Below, piece after piece: positions 1 through 6,721 of a stretch of DNA of 7,149 nt. The DNA comes from XYD1-FULL-39-28 sp964539855 (GTDB lineage Bacteria; Patescibacteriota; Minisyncoccia; Minisyncoccales; Staskawiczbacteraceae): positions 1-7,149 of the forward strand of contig CAZIJR010000029.1 of NCBI GenBank assembly GCA_964539855.1, read 5' to 3'. The notes beneath the pieces are model-generated. The model made no database searches and was not told the DNA's origin. It worked only from the letters and a program-made list of their open reading frames with translations. Positions within the stretch are counted from its first letter, which is position 1, and every line of letters starts with the position of its first letter. The translations under genes and the position numbers were made by a program.

Positions 1-31
1 AAATTTGTTGTATTATGGTCAATACGCATGA
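1..31 (+). CDS. Possible 3' end of an upstream gene (partial)
   Basis: Frame 2 is open from the window edge and ends in TGA at 29-31, giving the short tail NLLYYGQYA. This stop overlaps the miaB start as ATGA, the same junction style seen at 6227-6230 in this window. That makes a translationally coupled upstream gene plausible. Nine residues are too few to identify a protein, and an open frame this short can occur by chance, so this is a weak call. Confidence 0.25.
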   Translation, partial: NLLYYGQYA

Positions 32-1149
32 GTAAAAAATATCACATTATAGTATTTGGGTGCCAGATGAATATTTCTGATGCAGAAAGAATTGCATCTG
101 TTTTGGAATCTGTAGAATATAAAGAAACCCCTAATATAAAAGAGGCTGATTTAATTGTGGTTACCATGTGCTCTGTCCGTCAATCAGCTGTGGACCGCGT
201 ACACTGGCTAGCCCATAAATTTTCTTCTCTGCACAAAAAAAAGCCCGCAACCATACTTACAGGATGCGTTCTCAAAAAAGATAAAAAATATTTTGAAACT
301 GGTTTTGATTATATTGTTGATATAAAAGATATAAAAAAACTTTCTAAAATAGCGAAGCAACAAACTTTTTGCAGGCCTCAGGACACGTCAGTGCCTGATA
401 GCCGTAAAAAAATTTTGCTGCAGGGCGATTACTTAGATATAACGCCCAAATACAGCTCTAAATCTTCAGCTTATGTGCCCATCATGACCGGTTGCAATAA
501 TTTTTGTAGTTACTGCGTTGTCCCCTACACCAGGGGTAGAGAGGTTTCCAGGCCGGCAAAAGAAATAATTGCGGAGGTTAAAAAAATAGTAGGCACAAAC
601 CCGCCTTCGCAAAGCTCCGGCGAGGCAAGGGAAATTTGGCTTCTGGGCCAAAACGTAAATTCGTATAAAGGTGAAGTTAGTTTCCCTAAGCTATTAAAAT
701 CTATAAATGATATTCCCGGAAATTTTAGGCTAAACTTTACATCCAGCCACCCCAAAGATTTTTCTGACGAACTTATTAAAACAATGGTAAAATGTAAAAA
801 GCTTTCCCGTGATCTTAATTTACCTATTCAGTCTGGTGATGACACGGTTTTAAAAAGGATGAACCGGCCCTATACTGTTTTACAATATAAAAACCTGGTA
901 AAAAGAATAAGAAAAGCCATTCCAGATATCCGGCTTTCTACTGATATTATTGTGGGTTTCCCAGGAGAAACAAAAAAACAGTTTAAAAACACTGTTAAGA
1001 CCTTAAGAGAAATTGGGTATGGCGTGGCTTTTATAAACAAATATTCACCTAGAGCTGGCACAGCAGCTGCCAAATTAAAAGATAATGTCTCCTGGGCCGA
1101 AAAAAAACGCCGAGAAAAAGCATTAATAGACTTAATAAATGCAAGATAA
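28..1149 (+). CDS. miaB: tRNA-2-methylthio-N6-dimethylallyladenosine synthase (MiaB), lacking the TRAM domain
   Basis: This cytoplasmic radical-SAM methylthiotransferase converts i6A37 to ms2i6A37 in tRNAs that read UNN codons. The N-terminal methylthiotransferase domain (about 1-115) carries the three auxiliary-cluster cysteines C12 (FGCQMN), C48 (TMCSVR) and C80 (TGC). The radical-SAM core follows, with CxxxCxxC at C156, C160 and C163 in TGCNNFCSYCVVPYTRGRE. LLGQNVNSY (205-213) and FGCQMN are MiaB signatures; RimO and MtaB differ at both places. At 373 residues it is short: E. coli MiaB is roughly 470, and the C-terminal TRAM domain is absent because the protein stops just after the KKRREKAL helix. 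Residues near 190-201 form an insert against the usual alignment (see the repeat entry). The start at 28 matches the family N-terminus although the frame stays open upstream; no Shine-Dalgarno is visible. The end overlaps miaA by 11 bases, implying coupling with the enzyme that makes its substrate. Confidence 0.95.
   Translation: MSKKYHIIVFGCQMNISDAERIASVLESVEYKETPNIKEADLIVVTMCSVRQSAVDRVHWLAHKFSSLHKKKPATILTGCVLKKDKKYFETGFDYIVDIKDIKKLSKIAKQQTFCRPQDTSVPDSRKKILLQGDYLDITPKYSSKSSAYVPIMTGCNNFCSYCVVPYTRGREVSRPAKEIIAEVKKIVGTNPPSQSSGEAREIWLLGQNVNSYKGEVSFPKLLKSINDIPGNFRLNFTSSHPKDFSDELIKTMVKCKKLSRDLNLPIQSGDDTVLKRMNRPYTVLQYKNLVKRIRKAIPDIRLSTDIIVGFPGETKKQFKNTVKTLREIGYGVAFINKYSPRAGTAAAKLKDNVSWAEKKRREKALIDLINAR
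601..630 (+). repeat. GC-rich imperfect palindrome inserted in frame in miaB
   Basis: A GC-rich patch sits inside an otherwise AT-rich gene. It folds as gcct (603-606) with aggc (623-626) and cgc (608-610) with gcg (620-622), with one bulged T at 607 and a nine-base loop. It encodes about ten residues (PPSQSSGEAR, 192-201) between the helix after SRPAKEIIAEVKKIV and the strand EIWLLGQNVN. MiaB homologues such as E. coli have only about four residues there. The insert keeps the frame. It resembles the mobile palindromic elements that invade coding regions in frame, such as the Rickettsia palindromic elements. Whether other copies exist in this genome cannot be seen here. Confidence 0.55.
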
Positions 1150-2029
1150 ACTCATTATTGTTTTGGGACCAACGGCTTCAGGTAAGACCAGCTTGGCCAT
1201 AAAACTCGCCAAGAAGTTTAATGGCGAGGTGGTTTCAGCTGATTCAAGACAAATTTACCGTGGCATGGATATCGGCACGGCAAAACCTACAGACCTGGAA
1301 GGTGTGCCTCATTGGATGTTAGATATTAAAAATCCTGATCAGCCATACACTGTTGCAGAATTTAAGGAAGATGCCGTAAAAATAATCAAAGATATTCAAA
1401 AAAGAGGTAAACTCCCCATCTTGGCTGGTGGCACTGGCCTTTACATAAAAGCTGTTGTAGAAAATTTAGACATTCCTAAAGTAAAAGCTGATCCTGTTTT
1501 ACGCAAAAAAATTGAAAAAGATATAGAAGAAAAAGGCCTGGAATTTGTTTTTGACCAGTTAATTAAACTAGACCCTGAAGCAGCTTACATTATAGATCCT
1601 AAAAACCCTCGCAGAGTTATAAGGGCTTTAGAGATAACCTTGCTTACTAACAAACCATTTTCAAAACAAAGAAAACAAGGCAATCCCCTTTTTGATGTTT
1701 TAGAAATTGGTATTTCTGTACCCGAAGAAGTTTTAAAACAAAAAATAAATTTACGTATAGACGAAATGGTAAAAGAAGGCTTGGTAGATGAAGTAAAGAG
1801 CTTAGTAAATAAGTATGGATCAAATCAACAAGCTTTTGACGCCATAGGATATCGCGAAATAATAGAATTTTTAGCTAAAAAAATAACTCTTTCGCAAGCA
1901 ATAGATAATATGAAGCTGAACACCTGGCATTTTGCCAAACGTCAAATAACCTGGTTCAAAAAAGACCCAAAAATCCACTGGATTACAAATTATAACGAAG
2001 CCGAAAAATTAGTCGAGAAGTTTCTTTAG
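1139..2029 (+). CDS. miaA: tRNA dimethylallyltransferase (MiaA)
   Basis: MiaA transfers the dimethylallyl group of DMAPP to N6 of A37 in tRNA, producing the i6A that MiaB then methylthiolates. The 296-residue length is normal for the family. The P-loop GPTASGKT is at 10-17, the SADSRQIYRGMDIGTAKP block with the catalytic aspartate D35 at 33-50, GGTGLYIKA at 97-105, the DPxNxRRVIRALE segment at 153-165, AIGYREI at 235-241, and the C-terminal FAKRQITWFKK signature at 265-275. The ATG at 1139 lies inside the last codons of miaB, so no free leader or Shine-Dalgarno exists and translation is probably coupled. The last 21 bases overlap the 3' end of gatB on the other strand. All expected motifs are intact. 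Confidence 0.97.
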   Translation: MQDKLIIVLGPTASGKTSLAIKLAKKFNGEVVSADSRQIYRGMDIGTAKPTDLEGVPHWMLDIKNPDQPYTVAEFKEDAVKIIKDIQKRGKLPILAGGTGLYIKAVVENLDIPKVKADPVLRKKIEKDIEEKGLEFVFDQLIKLDPEAAYIIDPKNPRRVIRALEITLLTNKPFSKQRKQGNPLFDVLEIGISVPEEVLKQKINLRIDEMVKEGLVDEVKSLVNKYGSNQQAFDAIGYREIIEFLAKKITLSQAIDNMKLNTWHFAKRQITWFKKDPKIHWITNYNEAEKLVEKFL

Positions 2030-3458
2030 TAGTTCGTGGACTTTATCTGGCTTGGCTGTGCCCCGGGTTACTGCCATAACCTGCCCTGCTAAAAATTGTA
2101 GGGCATTTTGTTTACCTGCTTTATAGTCTTCAACAGGCTTTGGGTTTTTAGTAATTACATCTTTTATAATTTTTTCCAATTCACTGTCATCTGACATTTG
2201 ACCCCAATTATTTTCATCCACAATAGTTGACGGATCACTTCCTGTGTTAAACATATCCACAATAACCATCTTAGCAATCTTACTTGAAATTTCATCCTTG
2301 TAAATCATTTTAATAAACTCGGCAAAATTTTCTGGAGTAATTTTAAAATATTCTTCGGAAAACTCTTTCCCTTGCAGTAATCCCTGGATATCCGATATTA
2401 AATAATTTGCGACAAGTTTTGAAGCTTTTTTATGAGCTGCTCCCTTTTCTTTTTCTTCGGTCCACTCCTCAAATTCTGAAACCACTTTTTCAAAGTATTC
2501 GCTCAAATCCTTATTAGCTACAAAAAACTCAATCGAGTCTTTATCTAAACCATATTCTTTTTTAAACCTTTCTCTTTTTTGCTCTGGTAATTCTGGCATG
2601 GTTGATTTTATATTAATAATATAATCTTCTTTAAAATGCATAGGAGGTAAATCCGGCTCAGGAAAATATCTGTAGTCATGCGCTTCTTCTTTTTCTCTTT
2701 GGCTGAAAGTAATCTCTTTTTTATCATTCCAACCACGTGTTTCCTGTACTATTTTATCTCCTGCCTCTAAAACTTCTTCCTGCCTTTTAATCTCAAAGTC
2801 TACTGCTTTTTCAACCACCTTAAATGAATTTAAGTTTTTTATTTCAACTTTTGTGCCAAGCTTTTTTCCTTTGCTTATTGATATATTCACTTCTACTCTC
2901 ATTTGGCCTTTTTCCATATTAGCAAAAGAAACATTTAAATACCTTAAAATTCTTTGCAATTCTTCTGCAAACAATCTAGCTTCCTTACCAGAAGTAATGT
3001 CAGGCTCTGTAACTAATTCCATTAAGGGAATCCCTGCTCTATTTAAGTTAACAAGTGAATAGTCTGCCCCATCTGGGTGCAATAAACTGCCCGTATCTTC
3101 TTCTAAATGTATTCTTGTTATTTTTATTTTCCGATCTTCCACCGTTAAATAACCCCCTTCGCACAGTGGCTGGTCATATTGTGAAATTTGATAACCTTTT
3201 GGTAAATCAGGATAAAAATAGTTTTTGCGGTCAAACTTTGAATCCTTTGCTATTTTACAATGCAAAGCCAGCCCGGTTTTTATAACCTTTTTTATTGCTT
3301 CTTCATTTGCCACGGGCAAAGTCCCTGGTTGTGCTGAACACACAGGACAAATATTAAAGTTTGGTTTTTTTTCATCTGGGTCATTTTTACAAGAGCAAAA
3401 CATTTTCGACTGCGTGTTTAGTTCTGCGTGTATTTCCAGCCCAATTGTAGCTTTATAT
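2009..3458 (-). CDS. gatB: Asp-tRNA(Asn)/Glu-tRNA(Gln) amidotransferase subunit B (GatB), start lost in gap
   Basis: GatB is the kinase and tRNA-binding subunit of GatCAB, which converts misacylated Glu-tRNA(Gln) or Asp-tRNA(Asn) to the amide form. The visible part is 482 residues, beginning YKATIGLEIHAELNTQSKMF, a few residues after the normal start, so only the first codons lie in the adjoining N run. Counting from that tyrosine, zinc-type cysteines occur at 21, 23, 37 and 40 (CSC, CPVC). Then come DRKNYFYPDLPKGYQISQ (76-93), HLEEDTG (117-123), NRAGIPLMELVTEPDI (139-154), VEIKNLNSF (204-212) and DYRYFPEPDLPP (261-272). A helical and tRNA-binding tail ends with DYKAGKQNALQFLAGQVM. It is the last gene of the minus-strand operon; gatA and gatC are not in the window. 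Its TAA stop lies within the end of miaA. An initiator further upstream is not supported, since reading through the N run is meaningless. Confidence 0.96.
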
Positions 3459-3558
3459 NNNNNNNNNNNNNNNNNNNNNNNNNNNNNNNNNNNNNNNNNN
3501 NNNNNNNNNNNNNNNNNNNNNNNNNNNNNNNNNNNNNNNNNNNNNNNNNNNNNNNNNN
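3459..3558. other. Scaffold gap (100 N) hiding the folA end and gatB start
   Basis: Exactly 100 N, the usual placeholder for a gap of unknown size. On one side folA stops after the equivalent of E. coli DHFR residue EG(D), leaving roughly 35 to 40 residues unseen. On the other side gatB lacks only its first few codons. These missing parts alone need somewhat more than 100 bases, so the real gap is probably a little longer than drawn, and no extra gene need be assumed. Confidence 0.9.
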
Positions 3559-3935
3559 TCTCCCTCAGGATTCGCATGTACTTCTGTTATATACAATTTT
3601 TGGGCCATTGGCAAAAATTGAGCATACACAGAAGCTCCTCCACAAATAAAAGCCTCGGGTTCTACTTTTATCATCTCTGTGGCTTCTTCTATGCTGTGCG
3701 CTATTTCGCAATTTTCTGGAGCTGTATAATTTAAATCATTATTTAAAATAACGTGCTTTCTACCTGGCAATGGTTTGCCCCCTATAGAATTAAATGTGTT
3801 TAACCCCATCACAATAGTTTTACCTAGAGTGGTATCTTTAAAATACTTAAAATCAGCTGGCAAGTGCCAAGGAATGCTGTTTTTATTTCCTATTACTCTG
3901 TTTTCCGCCACCGCGGCAATCATGGAAAGTATCAT
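3559..3935 (-). CDS. folA: Dihydrofolate reductase (FolA), C-terminus lost in gap
   Basis: FolA reduces dihydrofolate to tetrahydrofolate with a nicotinamide cofactor, recycling the dihydrofolate released by ThyA, whose gene is just upstream. The 125 visible residues of about 160 match the family: IAAVAENRVIGNKNSIPWHLPADFKYFK (6-33) with W23 and the substrate-binding acid D28 (E. coli D27), the LPGRKHVIL block with R59 (E. coli R57), ICGGASVYAQFLP (97-109) and LYITEV (114-119) with T117. The last partial codon before the gap, ga, fits the conserved EGD. The arginine that normally follows MG in MGRxT is leucine here (L45), and the usual SR or SS after the VIL strand is NN (65-66); these sites contact the NADPH 2'-phosphate in E. 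coli. Only 3 bases separate it from thyA; no Shine-Dalgarno is seen. Confidence 0.95.
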
Positions 3936-3938
3936 ATT

Positions 3939-4763
3939 TTAAACGGCCATTGGAGCCTTAATTGTAGGATGATGCTTATAATCAATTAGTTTTATGTCCT
4001 CCATTTTAAAATCAAAAATGTTTTTTATTTCAGGATTTAACCATATTTTTGGCAATGGATAAGGCTCGCGGGCTAACTGCTCTTTTACTTGTTCAAAATG
4101 ATTCAAATAAATATGAGTATCTCCCAAAATATGTACAAACTCCCATGGTTCCAAGCCCGTAGCTTGTGCCACCATATGAAGCAATAGAGCGTAAGAAGCA
4201 ATATTAAACGGCACCCCTAAGAATGTATCACAGCTTCTTTGATACATAAGCAAAGACAGTTTTCCATTTACCGAGAAAAAATGGAAAAACATATGACAAG
4301 GAGGTAAAGCCATCATTTCTAGTTCAGCTGGGTTCCAAGCCGTAACTATAATTCTCCTATCTCCAGGGTTTTTCTTTAACTGCTCTATTACATTGCTTAT
4401 TTGGTCTATGGGCACATCTGTATAGGGCGATTTCCAGCTCCTCCATTGTACACCGTAAACTCTACCCAAATCCCCTTCAAACTTTGCTTTTGGCTTCCAG
4501 TAGTCAGCTTCGGCGTTTCCATCCCAGATATGGCATCCCATTTCATTCAATTTTTTATTATCTGAACCTCCAGATAAAAACCATATTAATTCTGCCTTCA
4601 TGGTCTCAAAAGCCAATTTTTTTGTTGTTACAGCAGGAAACCCATCTTTCATATCAAACCTCATTGTTTGCCCAAAAATAGCGCGGGATCCCACTCCAGT
4701 CCTGTCTGGCCTGTCTATGCCCTCATCCATTATTTTTTTTAGTAAATCTAAATACTGCTTCAT
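3939..4763 (-). CDS. thyA: Thymidylate synthase (ThyA)
   Basis: ThyA methylates dUMP to dTMP using 5,10-methylenetetrahydrofolate and releases dihydrofolate, which explains the folA gene directly downstream. At 274 residues it is about ten longer than the E. coli enzyme. The nucleophile C156 lies in LPPCHMFFHF; R21 and the pair R136-R137 (DRRIIV) correspond to the dUMP phosphate-binding arginines. QRSCDTFLGVPFNIASYALL (175-194) includes the dUMP-contacting D179 and N187, and HIYLNH holds H217 and Y219. The protein ends APMAV, the conserved C-terminus that closes over the active site. The start is the family methionine (MKQYLDLL). The gene begins 2 bases after the tmk stop, with no Shine-Dalgarno motif in the AT-rich leader. 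All catalytic residues I checked are present, so it should be active. Confidence 0.98.
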   Translation of the reverse strand: MKQYLDLLKKIMDEGIDRPDRTGVGSRAIFGQTMRFDMKDGFPAVTTKKLAFETMKAELIWFLSGGSDNKKLNEMGCHIWDGNAEADYWKPKAKFEGDLGRVYGVQWRSWKSPYTDVPIDQISNVIEQLKKNPGDRRIIVTAWNPAELEMMALPPCHMFFHFFSVNGKLSLLMYQRSCDTFLGVPFNIASYALLLHMVAQATGLEPWEFVHILGDTHIYLNHFEQVKEQLAREPYPLPKIWLNPEIKNIFDFKMEDIKLIDYKHHPTIKAPMAV

Positions 4764-4765
4764 CT

Positions 4766-5461
4766 CTAAACTAATTTAATTATTTTTTGGTGTATTTCCT
4801 GGGATGATAATAATATGTCATTATTTAAACATTCTATCACCTTAAAATCTTCAGGAAACTCTTCTGCCGCCATTAAATAAGAGCTCAAAGCATTTGTTAA
4901 ATGGCTTTTATCTTTCTCGTGAATATCTTGTGTTTGGCTGTCTCCCAAATAGGCTTTTCTTCTGTCTTGTTTGTCTTTGTCTGTTATGTTATGAGCAAGC
5001 TTTAATGAAAAATCGGGAGAGGTTTTTAATATAAAAGTATAATCTGGTTTTGGTATCTTAAATATTCCATACTCCAAATCATAAAGCCAGCTGACATACT
5101 TTTTCCATTCATCCTTGTTTTGTATTATTTTACCGCCTTGATGCCCAATATTAGAAACTAAATACCTATCTGAAACAACCACCTTTCCTTCATCCAGCCA
5201 TTTTTTAATTTTAAAACTTGCGTCATATCTATCAATAGCATAAAAGATTGAGGCAATATGCGGATCTACTTCTGCTGAACTGCCATACTTTCCGGTTAAA
5301 TAATCATCTACCATTGCCGCAGATCTTTCTCCATGTTGAGGGAAATCAATTTTTTCCACTGCAAACCCATTTTTTATAAAATAATCAGCCAGCAATTTTG
5401 TTTGAGTTGCTTTTCCACATCCGTCTATTCCTTCAAAAACAAAAAATTTTCCTTTTTCCAT
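4766..5461 (-). CDS. tmk: Thymidylate kinase (dTMP kinase)
   Basis: Tmk phosphorylates dTMP to dTDP with ATP, the step after ThyA. The 231 residues carry the P-loop FEGIDGCGKATQTKLL (9-24), where cysteine and alanine replace the more common serine and threonine. FPQHGERSAAMVDDYLTGKYG (40-60) follows, then the region with R78 (AIDRYDASFKI), SDRYLVSNIGHQGGKI (97-112) with the DRY motif, and a lid-like basic segment around R167-R168 followed by DIHEKDKSHL (179-188). The HQGGKI and DIHE motifs mark a subfamily longer than the E. coli type (about 213 residues). The kinase fold is certain; dTMP specificity rests on the DRY motif and the thyA neighbour. GAGG lies only one base before the ATG, too close for a normal ribosome-binding site. 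It starts 4 bases after the upstream stop. Confidence 0.91.
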   Translation of the reverse strand: MEKGKFFVFEGIDGCGKATQTKLLADYFIKNGFAVEKIDFPQHGERSAAMVDDYLTGKYGSSAEVDPHIASIFYAIDRYDASFKIKKWLDEGKVVVSDRYLVSNIGHQGGKIIQNKDEWKKYVSWLYDLEYGIFKIPKPDYTFILKTSPDFSLKLAHNITDKDKQDRRKAYLGDSQTQDIHEKDKSHLTNALSSYLMAAEEFPEDFKVIECLNNDILLSSQEIHQKIIKLV

Positions 5462-5465
5462 ACCT

Positions 5466-5555
5466 CTAGACGTTTAATAAATCTATAAGTTTTTTTACTT
5501 GCTCGTAAAATTCTTCTTTTGATCCGTTGTTTTCTATTTTAAAATCAGCTTCAGC
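5466..5555 (-). CDS. C-terminal tail of a P-loop nucleotide kinase, probably dephospho-CoA-kinase-like (partial)
   Basis: Only 29 residues and a TAG stop are visible after the N run, beginning AEADFKIENNGSKEEFYEQV. The pattern ADxxIxNNG followed by an amphipathic helix is the classic C-terminus of dephospho-CoA kinase (E. coli CoaE has ADDVIDNNG) and of related dNMP-kinase-like proteins. It does not look like the end of a Nudix hydrolase, whose domain is essentially finished before the gap. I therefore read it as the end of a separate gene whose body lies in the gap. The alternative is an unusual C-terminal extension of the Nudix protein. With a true nucleotide kinase of about 180 residues, several hundred bases would be missing. 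Confidence 0.5.
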   Translation of the reverse strand, partial: AEADFKIENNGSKEEFYEQVKKLIDLLNV

Positions 5556-5655
5556 NNNNNNNNNNNNNNNNNNNNNNNNNNNNNNNNNNNNNNNNNNNNN
5601 NNNNNNNNNNNNNNNNNNNNNNNNNNNNNNNNNNNNNNNNNNNNNNNNNNNNNNN
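5556..5655. other. Scaffold gap (100 N) hiding a probable gene junction
   Basis: Exactly 100 N, a placeholder of unknown true length. The sequence on its right is a Nudix hydrolase close to its natural end; the sequence on its left is a kinase-like C-terminus. The gap probably contains the last residues of the first, and the start and most of the second. A single protein read across it would be an artefact. Confidence 0.85.
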
Positions 5656-6230
5656 GTGCCTTTTAATTTTTCTTTCAGTTCTTTTAAATCTACTAACTCC
5701 CCTGCCATTTTATCTGATTCTTTGATTGTGAGGTGTGGGTTGTCCCCGGTAAAAATATAAATCATTCCCAAATGGACTGCTTCCACCGGCCTTCTATCAT
5801 CATTTAAAATACCCACTAATTTTTTATCCAGCTTTCCGTTAAAAGCCACCTCTTCATCCCATTCTCTATCTCTACCAGCTTCTAAAACATCACTCTCGCC
5901 TTTTATGTCCTCTATGTTTATATGCCCACCTACTCCCAGTATAGGATCATTTATAAGCCTTTGCTCGCCTGCCTTTGCTAAATAATTATATAAAAAATAC
6001 TTATCTTCATAATTAAATAAAATATATGGGATTATTTGCTGATAAGAAGGATCATCCTCCATATCCCCCCTTCTCTTAAATTCAGAGTTTGTCTTTATCA
6101 AATCCACATAATAATCCAAATTGTCTGTCTTTAAGCCTTGCCATTTTCCACCAGCCTCGTCGAGTCTAGGCGGGTCCTTAAACAGGGTGTCAGACTTTAC
6201 CACTAAAATTTGTTCGTCGTCTTTGTTCAT
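5656..6230 (-). CDS. Nudix (MutT-family) hydrolase, COG4112-like, C-terminus lost in gap
   Basis: This is a Nudix-fold pyrophosphohydrolase of unproven substrate. The 191 visible residues contain QIIPYILFNYEDKYFLYNYL (65-84), GEQRLINDPILGVGGHINIED (88-108), the catalytic half of the Nudix box REWDEEV (122-128), and LVGILNDDRRPVEAVHLGMIY (138-158). This arrangement, with GGHIN ahead of the box and NDD plus VHLG after it, fits the predicted MutT-type phosphoesterases of COG4112. The first half of the canonical box (G then E) is not in register: D108 and D114 occupy those spacings, and alanine (129) replaces the late glycine. The start ATG overlaps the TGA of the deaminase gene as ATGA, so the two are probably co-translated. 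Within a thymidylate operon, a role in nucleotide hydrolysis is plausible but inferred. The end is unseen; about 10-25 more residues would be normal. Confidence 0.8.
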
Positions 6231-6721
6231 TGTTTTGTGTATTGTTCTACGGCATCATCCACAACCACTAGCTCTACCCCGGCATCCTTAAACAGTTTTC
6301 TGGATAATCCATCTGCGTGATACCTTTTTGTTGAAACCACCCGCTTAATCCCCACCCTCACAATTCTCATGGCACAGTTATAGCAAGGCACCATTTTTGA
6401 ATAGATTGTCGCACCTTCTAATTTTATACCATCTTTTGCACACTGTAGGATTGCATTTTCTTCTGCGTGCAAGGTTCTTACACAATGCTGAGATTGCACT
6501 CCATCCTCATGGATGACCGTATTCATTAAGTGCCCCACTTCATCACAATGAGGCTGCCCAGGAGGAGATCCCACATATCCTGTTGCAATAATTGTATTGC
6601 TAGGACTCACTATAACAGAGCCACTTCTTCCTCTGTCACAAGTTGCTCTTCTACCAATTGGTTCTAATAAACTTAGAAAATATTCATCCCATGACGGGCG
6701 TACATATTTCTCTTCTGACAT
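6227..6721 (-). CDS. Deoxycytidylate (dCMP) deaminase family protein
   Basis: It deaminates dCMP to dUMP, the substrate of ThyA encoded downstream. The 164 residues show the zinc deaminase motif HAEENAI (85-91), with zinc ligand H85 and proton-shuttling E87, and PCYNC (112-116), with zinc ligands C113 and C116. Features typical of the dCMP deaminase/ComEB group include C28 in the N-terminal segment, GYVGSPPGQPHCDEVGH (48-64) with C59 and H64 (the latter replacing the more usual cysteine), and HCVRTLHAE (79-87). Plain cytidine deaminases and tRNA adenosine deaminases lack the GYxGxPxGxxHC block. The gene is first in the minus-strand operon. The leader is A-rich, with a run of eight A before ATG and no Shine-Dalgarno. 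Stop TGA is shared with the Nudix start. Specificity for dCMP rests on family and context. Confidence 0.92.
   Translation of the reverse strand: MSEEKYVRPSWDEYFLSLLEPIGRRATCDRGRSGSVIVSPSNTIIATGYVGSPPGQPHCDEVGHLMNTVIHEDGVQSQHCVRTLHAEENAILQCAKDGIKLEGATIYSKMVPCYNCAMRIVRVGIKRVVSTKRYHADGLSRKLFKDAGVELVVVDDAVEQYTKQ

Noticed and set aside
28..1149. RimO or MtaB instead of MiaB
   Set aside because: FGCQMN and LLGQNVNSY are MiaB-type signatures, and miaA is immediately downstream.
3150..3175. Possible second copy of the miaB palindrome within gatB (ccttcgcacagtgg)
   Set aside because: Only the first few bases resemble it, it does not form the same hairpin, and it encodes normal GatB sequence (QPLCEGGYL) with no insertion.
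3559..3577. GatB start at MRILRE, upstream of the N run
   Set aside because: These bases encode the folA NPEG(D) region in another frame; GatB homologues start only a few residues before the visible YKATIGLEIH.
5466..6230. One 254-residue Nudix protein read across the N run
   Set aside because: The gap length is a placeholder, so frame continuity is meaningless, and the C-terminal residues look like a nucleotide kinase tail.
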